NCBI GenBank assembly: GCA_022036555.1
Contig: CM039121.1
Span: forward strand, 46,339,847-46,403,846
DNA from: Microstegium vimineum
Taxonomy: Eukaryota > Streptophyta > Magnoliopsida > Poales > Poaceae
Direction of reading: 5' to 3'
Length of the DNA stretch: 64,000 bases
A model generated the notes under the pieces. That model saw nothing but the letters and a program-made list of their open reading frames with translations. It was not told the DNA's origin and did no database searches. Positions 24,107 through 35,581 of this stretch are shown piece by piece; position 1 is the stretch's first letter; the number at the start of each line of letters is the position of its first letter. The position numbers and the translations under genes were made by a program.

Positions 24107-25094
24107 CGGCTAGGCTAGGCTTAGCTAGAAACCAGTCACGCCCCGCGTGACTGATTACTTATTAAATGCCTCTAGCCTGGCTCGTAACTATTAACCAGCC
24201 TAATTCGAGTCTGGCTATATCGCTATAGGCGCTACCTTTTGGTTGCTTACTTTATACAGGTCTAAATCTGTTGAGAAATTGTTTGGTAGTCGTCATTAGA
24301 CATTCTTCCTTATTTGCATTTGTCGTACCTGCCTCACAAGAAACAAAAAATTTTATGTGTTTCCAACTAGTTCGGCTCAAGTTGTGTATGGCTATACAAG
24401 TATAACCTAACCCCGAGCATTAGATCGGGAAACCAAATATATTTTTGTTGCGTGTAGTTGGTCTAACCAATAGAAAGAGGTAACCATCACGCCTTGTATG
24501 TATGAGTTATTCAACTATTTGGCTACTATCCTCAATTATATGTGAACCTCACTCCTAACACCACACTGTTTTATGATGCTATGTGTACGGAGACCTCAAA
24601 GATCGATCGTATTGCAACATCTCAGCCATTTACTTTAGTTCAGATTACTAATTTACTTACTTTCTATAAGGATACTTGTAATATCTATCGTACTTTATTA
24701 AAGAACTAGTTTCTCGACCCAAAATGTTATGCCTATAACATTATATGTCTACGTATAATAGATACACTCAATGGTGTTTTAGACTTGGACAAAGTTTGTG
24801 TCTATAACATATAGTAGAAGATCTCTTTTTTTTCATAAATTTCATGAGTACATGGCACATGAAGAAAAGGCCAGCAAGACACATAAAAACATAGTATGTC
24901 ACGAGTAAACGACAACCAGACACGTGATGCAACCGGAGGAACACGAGAGAAAATCTAGCGGAGAGCCGGAGACGAGGAGGCGACCGAGGCAGGAGAGGCG
25001 CGGGAGGGTGGCGGGTCCCACCACCGCGAGCACTGCACCAGGCACCAGCGCACCATCACCGCGTCCACACGGCGCGGCGCGGCGCGGCTAGGCT
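24107..25094 (+). repeat. Upstream array, unit 3
   Basis: A ~1-kb unit beginning GGCTAGGCTTAGCTAG and ending in GGCGCGGCGCGGCTAGGCTA. It contains TTACTTATTAAATGCCTC, TTTGGTAGTCGTC, TTTCCAACTAGTTCGGCTC and AAAGATCGATCGT in the order seen in unit 2. It ends with a promoter-proximal GAGACGAGGAGGCGACCGAG and GCGAGCACTGCACC stretch, cut off before the G-box/TATA part. Confidence 0.7.
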
Positions 25095-26127
25095 AGGTTT
25101 AGTTGGAAACCTGTCACGCGGGCTTGGCTGAGCTGGAAACCAGTCACGTCCCGCGTGACTGGTTACTTATTAAATGCTACTCGTAACTCTCAACCAGTCT
25201 AAATCGAGTATGGCTATATGGCTACAAGCGATAGCTTTTGGTTGCTTACTTTATGCGGGTCTAAATCCGTTGAGAAATTGTTTGGTAGTCATCGTTAGAT
25301 ATTTTCCCTAATTGTATTTGCGATACCTGTCTCATGAGAAACGAAAAATTTTATGTGTTTTTAACTAGTCCGGATCAAGTTGTGTATAGCTACACAAGTA
25401 TATCCTCAACCGAGCATTAGATCGGGAAACCAAATATATTTTAGTTACGTGTAGTCAGTCTAACCAATAGACACAGGTAACCATCACGCATTGTATAGTT
25501 GTATGTATGAGTTATTTATCTATTTGGCTACTATCCTCAATCATCTGTGAACCTCACTCCTAACACTACATTGTTTCACGATGTTATGTGTACCAAGACC
25601 TCAAATATCGATCGTAATGCTACATATCAGCCATTTACTTTGGTTCAGATTACTTATTTACTTAATTTCTATCAGAATGCTTGTACACATTATTAAAGAA
25701 CTAGTTTCTCAGCCTAAAATGTTAAACCTTTAACATTATGTCTACCTATGATACATACACTTAATGGTATTTTAGACTTTGATAAAGTTTGTGTGTATAT
25801 ACATATATTAGAAGTTTTTTTTTCAGAAATTTCATGAGTATATGAAACATAAAAAAAAGAGGTCAGCAAGATACATAAACATAGTATTTCACGAATAAAA
25901 CGGTAGCCAGACACAGGATGCAACTAGAGGAACACGAGAGAAAATCTATCGGGGAGACGAGGAGGCGATTGGCGTGTGGGGAGGGGTGCGGGGCCCACCG
26001 GGAGCACTGCACCAGCCACCAGCACCACGACTACACGGCGTGGCGCGGCACGCAGTCAGTCAGTCTCTGTGGGGTGGGTCCCGCGTGTCATCCTCACGGC
26101 GGCCACCCAATCCCCACGGCCGCGGTG
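25095..26127 (+). repeat. Upstream array, unit 4, joined to the gene
   Basis: This is the last unit and it continues into the functional promoter. It repeats the unit 3 landmarks (TTACTTATTAAATGCTACTC, TTTTTAACTAGTCCGG, a CAAGTTGTGTATAGC block, TCAAATATCGATCG) with about 10-20 percent apparent divergence. It then runs through GAGACGAGGAGGCGATTGG and GAGCACTGCACCAGCCACCA into the GC-rich promoter. Confidence 0.65.
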
Positions 26128-26164
26128 CCACGTGGCGACACGGCGCTCGCCTTCCCCTATTAAA
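26128..26164 (+). promoter_or_regulatory. Promoter of the EAR-motif gene: G-box and TATA-like box
   Basis: CACGTG at 26,129-26,134 inside CCACGTGG is a G-box core recognised by plant bZIP and bHLH factors. TATTAAA at 26,158-26,164 lies 118 bp before the ATG. Both elements are conserved in the duplicated copy near 21.1 kb. The function is inferred from motif and position. Confidence 0.55.
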
Positions 26165-26275
26165 CCACAGCGGCCTCGCAGCCCAGGAAGCAATCCGCTC
26201 TCGCTCGCTCACATCGCTCTGCTGCTGCCGCCGCCGCCGCCGTCGCTTTCCCCGATCCCCCCGCGGCTTTCCCCC

Positions 26276-28030
26276 ATGGAGGAGGAGGAGGCGGTGGTGA
26301 AGATGGAGGTGGAGGAGGAGGAGGCGGATGCGGTGCAGCTGGAGCTGGCCGCCATTCTGTGCAGCATGAGCAGGCTGATGCGGGCGCGGGAGCGGCGGAA
26401 GCGGCGGCGCGCCGCCGCGGCCGCGTACCCCGGGAACCTCTCGTGGGGTCGCCGCCGCCCGCGCTCGATGCCGCTGGAAGATCCCTCTCCGCCCCCCGCT
26501 GCTCCCCCTGCAGCACCAGCTCCCGCCGCCGCGGCGGTCGCGAGGGACGGCGCCGCTAGCCCCGACACCCCGCTCGCGTACCCGGAGAGCGGCGGGGACG
26601 ACGCGCCGCCGCCGAAGGATAAGGGCGAGGTCTGCCCACGAGACCAGGTGAGCCGCCGCCCGACCGCGAGATCTGCGCGTGCGCGGGCGCGCCTCAGCCG
26701 CCGCCGCCGTGACCGCGGGTCTTCCTGTCTCTTCGCTTTCCCAATTTTTTTTTTTTTGAAAGAGGAAGGAAAAAAACTCCAGGAGGAAGAAAAATCTTCT
26801 GGTGGTCGGACGGGCGACCATTAATCTGTGCCTTTGACTGCTCACAGTGGGCAGAGGAGGAACAGCACGGCGAGGCAACGGCGGCGGCGAGCTTGTCCCA
26901 GCCACAGGAGAACGCGCGTCCACTCCAGGTCAGTCCCGCCCGCCCGCCCCCCCCCCCCCCCCCCCCCCCCCTCTATTTTCTTCCTCTTCTTCCTGGAGAG
27001 ATTAATTTTTTTTTCTCTCTCTATATATCCCGTCGATTGCTTGTGCGATTAGCGACGTCGATCGATCGATTAGAAATTGAAGCGCTGCGGATTCGCGTTC
27101 GTTCCCCATTTTTAGCAACGAAACCAAGCGAAGCAGCAGCAGATCGAGGAGCACTCCACAGCAGAGCTCGGATGCAGAGCTGGAGGAGCACGAGGTTGAT
27201 GAACGAATCAGTTGCACTCGCACGCGGTGCTGGACTGGATGGATGGATGGATTCCTTCTCTCTCGGTCGGTCGCTTTCCGTCAAATCTGGTAGCCGTGAT
27301 TGCCACGGAGACGGGGTACCGCGGCAAGCGGCACGGTTTCTTGCTGCTCAATTCTTGTGCGCTCCCTTCCCTTCGCTTGCCTTGCGTGTTGGACGGACGG
27401 CAACCACAACCACCACTCCAGCTCTCCCATCCCGTCCCGTCCAGTCCCCAACAAGGAACGAAAACTTCGGCCTTTCCAAACAATCATCCTGTTCATCTTA
27501 CCCAAAGAGAGAGAAACAAAAAAGAGGGGATTTTTATTTTTATTTTCGATTTCGATTCTCGGATCGCCATTGACCGTGTACTATAATACCAGTAGTAGCT
27601 TCCCATCTGTGATTGGCTTTCCCCCTTTCGGATGACGCCTTTCCCGATTTAGGAACGCCTGACGCCGTGTCGTCACCACCGATGCATACGTACGCACACA
27701 CACGAATCAGTGACAAAAAAAAAAAGAAAGGCAGCTCCGAATCATCCAATCTCGAACTGACGCCAGCATCACCCAGGCTACGTGTCACTTTCGCAGGTCG
27801 CGACGACGGAGCAGGAGCAGGACCCGGCGCCACTGGTGGTGCTGGACCTGAACGAGCCGGCGCGCACGGCGGTGGCGGCCGACGAGGACGAGCGGCAGCA
27901 GCTGATGGTGCAGGCGCGGGCGCGTGCCGCCGCCACGGCGGCGGCGGCGGCCGAGTGGTACAGACAGGCGCAGCTTCGCGTCGCGATGCAGAAGGCGGCC
28001 GTGTCTGCCGGCGCCGACTCGAGATCCTAA
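26276..28030 (+). CDS. Small EAR-motif protein, three exons, 228 aa
   Basis: Modelled exons are 26276-26647, 26848-26928 and 27797-28030, all phase 0 with GT-AG introns. The protein opens with a Glu-rich acidic stretch containing a VQLELAAIL helix-like segment. A very basic run (RARERRKRRR, residues about 42-51) follows and could act as a nuclear localisation signal. Next comes a Pro/Ala-rich linker. The last exon carries LVVLDLNEPA, matching the LxLxL / DLN-type EAR motif through which plant repressors recruit TOPLESS-family co-repressors. The end is Ala/Gln-rich. No DNA-binding domain is visible, so it may be an adaptor repressor (inference). I do not recognise a named family. The start is supported by the promoter spacing and by the duplicated leader, which also ends at ATGGAG. 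Confidence 0.65.
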
Positions 28031-31000
28031 GGGCTAAGGGCCCGCTGGCGTCGAGCAGGATGCGGCGCGCCGGGTGAGTGACGGCGACGAGGCGAGGCGT
28101 GTGCAAGTTTTGAAGCGTGGCAGCAACTAGCAAGGCTAGTCGAATCGAACTGGGGACTAGCTGTAGCTTTTGTAGGGGTGTGTTTACTGTAGCAGCAAAG
28201 TATTTGTTACAGTGCTAGTAGTATGAAATTGTTTTTTGCCATGGATGAGAATGAGATTGGGTAGGAGGAAGATGAACTGGATTTAAGAGTGAGGCAATGA
28301 TCGAGTTGTTCGTCTTGGAACACTGTCAGATTTTGATCAGTAGCATATCACAAGTAACCAACCATTGTATTGGTGTTGCAGTAAGTTGGAGTAGTACATT
28401 ACAATTAGTAGTTGTGATGAGTGGCATAGTACATTTTTTTAAGGGGAAAAAAAATTGGATAGTGCCGGAGGCCGATGTGATGTGACATGCCAATATTACT
28501 GAAATATTTTTTTTCAGTTGGAATTTTTATATACGTATACGTATAATTATTGGCGATTAGGGAAACAATAGGAATACAGGTAGTATATACGACTGCTGTA
28601 GGTTTACAATTTTGGCATGTGCTGAAGTTGCCAGTTGCAATTGGGGCTTTCTATGCTTACTTCTCGCAGGGATCCTGGCTCCTGGGCTGGGCTCGACGGT
28701 TTCCTTTCTGGGCCGCACAATACTGATGCCTGAGGATTGAAGAAGCCAACGGCGTGGCGTGGCCGCGTGGGCTTGCCAGCTAGATCCAGTGAACCCTAAA
28801 GATTCTCAAAAAAAAGAAGAAAAAAAAAAGAGATGCAGACTGCAGGTTACTGTGGTAGCCTTGATATTCACCGATACAATTTCTCAAGTGTTGGATACTT
28901 GCCATTGCGTACGTATCTAGCGTCCTTGTGAGTTGTGAGCACTAACAGGTCGTATCTGTACGTATTTGCGTATGCAGATGGTCATACAATTCTACCTGTG
29001 TTGGAGCAGGTTTTCTTTTTTCAAAAAAAAAAAAATCAGCTGGAGATGTTGTTGTTGGTGTGATAATTGGTTGGGCCTTTCAGAGACTATTTCCCCACGG
29101 GCTAACTGACGTTGACGATGTTTAGGCCTGAAGCACGAATTCTCCTTGGTGCGTCCCTACGGAGAAGCTGGGCTCACGGCCCAATTTAGACAGCTATATC
29201 TACTCTCAGAGTGCAACTTTTTTCAACTTGTATACAGTGTACATAAACGTCATTGCCAAACAATTTTTTTTCGAGCAAAGAGAGAAACATTATTAGCTAG
29301 CCATGGACGAATTACAATCGACATGAAGGAAAGCCATGGCGCACTCAGGCACTTGTCCTTGCCGAGCAGCAGAATGTTTACGACATCTAGCTGAAGAAGC
29401 TAAACTATTTGCCACTTGATTGCCCTCTTTTTTTTTTTTTTTTACTTGGGAACACTTCCAATCCCTCATCAGCCAAGTCAAGCCTCTGCCCTCCCCTATA
29501 ATTTGGCCAAACACTGACATGTCCTCCAATCGATTTTCCAGATATGACATAACTCTCGCGCAATTTGATTCAACAAATTATCCAGGTACTGAGGAGGGGC
29601 ATCATAAGCCGTCTGTTTCCATGTCACGAAGGAACGGTGAAGATAAATCAAAACTTGTTTAGCATTTTTTCTAGTTCACTTTTATTATTAATTAGTTTGT
29701 TCGTAGGTATCCTTGGGATATGAGAGAGGGAGCACATAATTCCTGCTTGAGTGCATTCACGTGAATTCCCATTTGAGCACAAAATCTCGTAGCCTGAGAG
29801 ATGAGTAAAAAAGTATTGTTCATTTTTTTACTCAAACTTAGTAAGTTTATCAACTATCAATCTCAGAAACGATCGACCGAACAAAATCACTCTTCACTTG
29901 CACGTCTGCACTGCACCTCGTCTTTGAATCCCTGCTTCGACCACGAGGCGCCGCGGGCGCTGCGCTGCGTGCGTCCATGGAAAGAGGAGAGGTGGGGACA
30001 CCATGCCCATTGCCCAGTCATTTTTCCCGTGCGGCACGGGCACGAGGGGTTGTTGGGCCGGAGGCCGGACTGCTAGATGGAGGGGGAGGGCCCATCCAGA
30101 AAGCTGTTCCCCGTAAAAGTATTGGTTCATCCGGTGGGCCTCTGCACCTGCGCTGTGCGGCTACGGCCTGCTTCGAGCCGGCCGTCCATCCCTTTTAATT
30201 CCTTTTCTTTGGGGTTTTTTCTTTTTTACTGAGCTGCATCAAACAGGTCCTAATCTGATCCCAATAGTGTCAGTTGTGTTGTGTCACATGGCGATGAATT
30301 GAACACATGGTGGTGGCCAACGACAAACAGCAGCATGATCCGTCCGACACGGCAATGATTGAGCCCGTCTAATCACGAGGGTCTCTGACCATCAATTAAC
30401 CCTTATTAACCTTTATTAGCCCTAAATTAACTCGTGTTTAGGCTTTCTAATTGGTATGTACAAATTTAGACTAATCATTGGCTCTCATATCCAAATACCT
30501 CCTAAGTGATGGCACACAAATAAAAGATATAGCTCTGTTTGTTTCAACTTATTCTATCTCTAACAGAACATTATTCAATTTCTACCAGCCGAACAGAATC
30601 ATTATGACCACGAGCCTGTCTCGCAACAAAACAGTTAAAGTCAGCTTAGCTCATCTGTACTTAGGCCATTTCGATTAATCTGGTGTTGTTTTAGTGTTAA
30701 TCTGGTGTTGTTTTAGGTGTTTACAAAGTATTCATCCAGTAGTCAGCTCAGTGTTTCGAGTCACTTTTAACTCCCTTTGGCCATTTAGTTATTGTTTTGG
30801 ATGATCTGATCTCATCTTCTATAACAATAATCACTTCCCACTACTTTATTATTATCATTGACCTCCTGGTCCTGGCACAATCTAAGACGAAGGGAAGGTA
30901 CCATCCTCCCATCCACGCATTCCCCATCCATCTATAGGGAAAACGACAGAAACGGAACGGATAAACTGGCTGACGTACTTCGCAGGTGCATCAGAATTCA

Positions 31001-31432
31001 GAAAACCGGAGAAGAGTCAAACGCATCGTACAACACAATCAATAGAAGCCATCAAATTCAATAAAGAAATTAAAAGTTCCAGCGGCTCTCATAACATCAT
31101 CATCAATTACCCGATCACACACCATTTCACAAGCAGAGACAAAGATACAACGATATCCTGATCCACCAGATCGGCCACCTACGAACCCTAGAAACCACCA
31201 ACCATAAAACGCACGCGGGCTGACTGACACCAATAACTCTACTACTAAGACACGATTCAGACTGACTCAACCACCTCTCAGATCACCACCGTCAGTACGC
31301 ACGCACGCCCATCTTATTATTCAGAGCAGCGAGGGTGGGGAGGAAATGGAACGGAACGGGACGAGACCATGAAAGGGCGGGAGGGCGACGGACGGACGAC
31401 GAACGACGGAGGGCGGCCGCACGCACGCACGC
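28031..31432. other. Intergenic, no gene recognised
   Basis: It begins with the 3' UTR of the EAR-motif gene and ends with the 3' UTR of the minus-strand cyclophilin (about 31.07-31.43 kb). Between them are short poly-A and poly-T tracts and scattered open frames below 95 codons with no family signature. The 29,270-29,600 stretch looks repeat-derived but no ends were found. Confidence 0.4.
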
Positions 31433-31954
31433 TCAGATCTGGCCGCAGTCGGCGATCTTGACATCAACCTTAGTGGACCCACCGCGAGTCCCAACATTCT
31501 CGATAGCCTTGACAACATCCAAGCCCTCAACGACCTGACCAAACACGACATGCTTGCCGTCGAGCCAAGGGCACGGCACGGTGCAGATGAAGAACTGGGA
31601 GCCGTTGGTGTTAGGCCCAGCGTTAGCCATGGACAGCACACCGGCGGTGGTGTGCTTGCGCACGAACTTCTCGTCGGGGAACTTCTCGCCGTAGATGGAC
31701 TCCCCGCCTGTCCCGTTGCCGTTGGTGAAGTCGCCGCCCTGGCACATGAAGTCCGGGATCACCCGGTGGAACTTCGACCCCTTGTAGTGCAGCGGCTTCC
31801 CGGCTTTCCCTACGCCCTTCTCGCCCGTGCATAGCGCCCGGAAGTTCTCGGCGGTTTTTGGGACCTCGTTTGCGTAGAGCTCCATCACGATCCTCCCCGC
31901 CGGTTTGTCGCCGAGGGTGATGTCGAAGTAGACGCGGGGGTTCGCCGCCGCCAT
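31433..31954 (-). CDS. Cyclophilin-type peptidyl-prolyl cis-trans isomerase
   Basis: An intact intronless 173-aa single-domain cyclophilin. The enzyme catalyses cis-trans isomerisation of peptide bonds before proline and is the target of cyclosporin A. The full fold is present: VYFDITLG at the N terminus, FHRVIPDF with the catalytic Arg (residue 64), QGGDFTNGNGTGG, SMANAGPNTNGSQFFI with the active-site Phe, WLDGKHVVFG with Trp130 and His135, and a C-terminal IADCGQI. The KGVGKAGKPLHYKG loop (about residues 46-59) carries the extra residues typical of plant divergent-loop cytosolic cyclophilins. Five Cys (42, 71, 124, 128, 170) are present; Cys42 and Cys170 lie where plant members can form a redox-sensitive pair. 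There is no signal or transit peptide, so it should be cytosolic and nuclear. Confidence 0.96.
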   Translation of the reverse strand: MAAANPRVYFDITLGDKPAGRIVMELYANEVPKTAENFRALCTGEKGVGKAGKPLHYKGSKFHRVIPDFMCQGGDFTNGNGTGGESIYGEKFPDEKFVRKHTTAGVLSMANAGPNTNGSQFFICTVPCPWLDGKHVVFGQVVEGLDVVKAIENVGTRGGSTKVDVKIADCGQI

Positions 31955-32055
31955 CGCTGCTGCTAGGGTTTGGGGATCTGGAGTGGGGGATTTTTTTTGG
32001 TTGTTAATTGAGGAGGAGGATGATTTGGAGGTCGTTGCGGGAGATGGTCTGCGGT

Positions 32056-32062
32056 TAAATAG
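32056..32062 (-). promoter_or_regulatory. TATA-like box of the cyclophilin gene
   Basis: On the minus strand the sequence reads CCTATTTAACC about 100 bp before the ATG. It would give a short 5' leader of about 70 bp, in keeping with the CT-rich leader that follows. Assignment is by motif and position only. Confidence 0.5.
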
Positions 32063-33046
32063 GCCGGGTAGGGAGGTGGAGAGCCGTTGGATATGGACAC
32101 GTGGCGAGATCTGATCTCGCGGGTGAGGGCTTTAACCCACGCGCTTGGGTTGGGGCTACTGTGGTTAGCGGAACTGTGGTTTGGTAGGTCTGCGGCCGTC
32201 CGGCGCACGTGACGGGCTTCCGGAGTCGCGACTGCAACTGACAGGCTGGGCCAGGACGGATGCGCTGGGATCGAGGCGGGTGACGGGGGCGTGGGGTCGG
32301 CTTTGTCAGCGAGTGGAGAGTAGCGGTGCGAGTCTAGAGTCCGCTGGAGGACTTTGGATTCTTCCTTCCTGTGGACTGTAGTCTACGCCAGGGTTGGTTG
32401 GGTTAAGTAACTCGGGTTGGGTTAAGGGAAGAAGAAGGGGGAATGGATATTTTGTCTACGTATAAGGTCGGTGGACGTGGTCCAGGGAGCTGAGACGCGG
32501 CCGTGCGCGCCGCCTCCGAGAAAGCGTCGTGGTCGTCGAAGCCCGTAAGGGAGGATATGCTGTTGCCGCCGTGTGCCAGTGGGCGAGATATTCCCGGGCC
32601 GAGGGCCCGCCATGTGATGTGGGGTGGTGCGGTTCGGCCGCTTGGATTGGAATCGCATGCCGTGCCGGCCGCCGGCCCAACAGTCAGGTTCAGGTCTTTT
32701 TTTTGTTTATTTAAAAATATAAAATATAAAATACTCGTAGCCCGTACAGTAGGAGTAGTACGTGATTGCATGGTCCTGTGCAGCACGTCCCCTATGCAGC
32801 TACGCTTCTGTAGTAAAATTGGAACGCAGTTTTTTTCTCGGACACTTGGATTTCATAAATTCATATTAAAATGCATATATACATAATGTATATTTTTAAG
32901 TAAATTCAGTGCTTCATGTGCAAGGAGCATATATATTTAGCTTTACCAGTAAAATTGTGTCTGTGACTCTTTGTGTAGCAGCTTTGTGGTGTGGCCACCC
33001 GTCGCAGCAGAGCAATCAGCAGCAAGGCGACGGTGCACCAGCATTA
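32063..33046. other. Cyclophilin upstream region and intergenic DNA
   Basis: The first few hundred bases are probably the cyclophilin promoter region. The rest contains open frames up to 127 codons on both strands with no recognisable protein signature and an AT-rich stretch from 32,700. Confidence 0.4.
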
Positions 33047-33278
33047 GAGCGTCCGTAATGGTTAGCTATTTAGCTAGCTAGATATGACATGACAAGTAAA
33101 AAGTAAGAGAGAGTAGTCACTAGCTACAAGTAAATAGTCTATATATTTCACGTAGTCCAAAAACATGTGAGAGAAGTATGTGGGTCCACTAGTATATATT
33201 AGTCTTTTTTATTTTCTCTCACCTTCACATCAACTCATCAAATAGTTAGTACTAGCTATTACTATTGTGGATGCCCTC
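33047..33278. mobile_element. MITE related to the TTA-flanked element at 8.4 kb
   Basis: The left end GAGCGTCCGTAATGGTTAGC is inverted at the right as GCTATTACTATTGTGGATGCCCTC, and TTA precedes the left end. The ends resemble those of the element at 8,409-8,691. The interior is AT-rich and non-coding. No matching TTA was seen on the right. Confidence 0.55.
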
Positions 33279-35283
33279 AGGACCGGTCGCTGGAAATGGG
33301 CCGGCAGACCGGATGCATGTCTTTTATCACGGCGGATGGCCTTGTCATTATCTCTGCAACACGTGCAAGCGAACGCGAGAGGGATTCGATTTTTCATCAT
33401 GCACCAAAAAAATTGGAGGATGCAGAGAGCCTCTGCACTGTTCATCGATTTGACATTTTTTTTTATTTTTTATTTTTAGTTTTTTTATTATAATTTTGAA
33501 ATTTTATTTTTCTTTTATTTTAAGTTCCGAAGCAACGATAAAGAGCTTGTAGTATTTTTATTTTTAATCTTTTATTTTATACATGTATAATCCTATGCAT
33601 CGAAGTGCATGCAGTGTGATAGTCTATATCAATTATAGCAATAAAAAGCATGTAGTCTTTCTATCAGGTCAGTGTATAGCTTCATATTAAACTGTTAGAG
33701 GCATTTTTTTCACCTTTTTAAGTTTCTACTTCCCAAAAACTTTTATTGTTTTTAGTTTTAAATTTATTTAAGCTTTTTTATTCTCTTCTTTTTCTCAATT
33801 ATTTTTTAATCTTTTGTTTTATATAAGCAGCGATCACACGGTGTAAAGTGCGTGTAGTATGGTGATTTATATCAATCATGACAATAAAGAGTTTGTAATA
33901 TTTATATCAGGCCCGTGCATCTTTATATTCGGCTGTTATTAGACCATAGCAACAATTTTGAGTACTTATCCATCCTATTGTACATATATTATTTCCGTAT
34001 ATACACAAAAAATAACTCGCTTTACCACTTGCAACAAATGCTTAGCAAGAACTGGCGCAGCGGAGCGTGCCCCTCTGTGCTAGTACATGGCATGCTTGCG
34101 TGTTTCCCTGCTTTTAAAAATAATGAGAAATGAAACCATGGAAAAATCTTCACATGCTGAGGACCCATTTCAAATGTAGCCAACTGATTTCAGCCGACAT
34201 GCATGTTATATGTCACTGAAAAAGAAATGTTCCGTATCAATGGAAAGATGCCTCATTCTTGACATTGATCCTTATAATACTTTTAAATATCATGTTTGGT
34301 TGCACAAGACTAATTGTTAGCTAGCTAATTTTTATTCCTAATGCATGCATCTAAATAGGTAGCTAATAGATGGTTCGTTTTTTTTACTGCGGCTTCAACT
34401 AGTTATTAGCCACGTAGCTGATTAATCCTAACTAATTTGGATTAAGTTTTGTGTCCCCAACGCTAATTACTGGTCCTAGCCGATTCAAACAGCCCGAATT
34501 CATTAACGGTTACTACAACCATCTTTTTCATGTTCTCACAATGCAAGTTGTATGATTCTAATCACCCTTCATTATTCGCATCCACGACAACGCGTTGCGT
34601 CTAGAATCCAAAACACATCGCCAATTGCTCCTCCTCCTTTGGTCCCCATCAATTCGTTTCTCACTAGCTACTTGAAGGGACGTAACCAGCACTTTCATCA
34701 CGTCCATATCTTCGAATTTCTTTTTGACGTTCATATCTCCGGAATAAGAACTTTGCTAGCTGTTTTTAATGGATGCTAAAGGTGTGGCAATGCCGCAACG
34801 TGTCTCTAACTGGCCCTTCAATTAACTGATACACGGCCTAGCAAGCTAAGTGCGTATATGTGGTGGCAAAAAGATTGTGCTCTCCTTGTGATTCCAATGC
34901 AATTTCCAATCGTCATCCTTTTGTGGACAAAGAGATGCTTTACAAATACATTTTTAGATTGATTACCTATAAATAAACTGTTGCAAAAAGAAAACAAGTC
35001 AATCTCTTGAATAGACCAATTAAAAAACCCGGCATGACATTAGGTCAACTTTTTGGCCCCCGATCACGAGATGGACGCGTTGGGTCAGATTGGTTACTGG
35101 GCCTAATCACTGATAGAGCCCAAAGTCCACCTTTCAGGCCTACGGGCGCGCGGGCGGGCGGGCAGGAACAGAAAGGCCCAGGAAAATCGAGTGCTCTTCC
35201 ACCGCGCACCCACGTCTGCGGCTTCGCCTCCGCTTCCCTTCCACGCCGATATGGGCGGCGGGCGGAAGCGGCGGCGGCGCGAC
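33279..35283. other. Intergenic, no gene recognised
   Basis: AT-rich with poly-T tracts and no family signature. Near 33,590-33,700 and 33,830-33,930 a segment with GTGTAGT.TG...TATATCAAT and GTGCAT is repeated with divergence. The last ~100 bp before the gap are GC-rich (GGGCGGCGGGCGGAAGCGG) and could be part of an unrelated exon cut by the gap. Confidence 0.35.
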
Positions 35284-35383
35284 NNNNNNNNNNNNNNNNN
35301 NNNNNNNNNNNNNNNNNNNNNNNNNNNNNNNNNNNNNNNNNNNNNNNNNNNNNNNNNNNNNNNNNNNNNNNNNNNNNNNNNNN
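35284..35383. other. Assembly gap (100 N)
   Basis: Exactly 100 N, a conventional placeholder, so the true length is unknown. The 5' end of the outer CACTA transposon should lie here or just beside it, since its right terminus is present at 47,128 but no left terminus is visible. Confidence 0.98.
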
Positions 35384-35581
35384 GAGGAGAGGACCCAAAC
35401 AAAAGGTACATGGAGGATCTCGCATCCCTCTTTTATTCATCTTTGTGCCTCTACCTAGATCTAGCTAGCCATTTCAATTAATGAAGATTATATAGCAAAA
35501 AAACTTGTGTTTTTACTTTTGTATCCTATTTCTTTCTTGTGATGTCGTTAACTCAATGGCGATTTGCAGGCATTCAAGTCA

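Noticed and set aside
26060..26923. 287-codon minus-strand open frame over the EAR-motif gene
   Set aside because: It is antisense to the promoter and exon 1 of a better-supported gene and is low-complexity Arg/His/Pro. It has no family signature.
35007..35468. Open frames running across the N gap
   Set aside because: The run of N creates artificial continuity; the true sequence and length of the gap are unknown.
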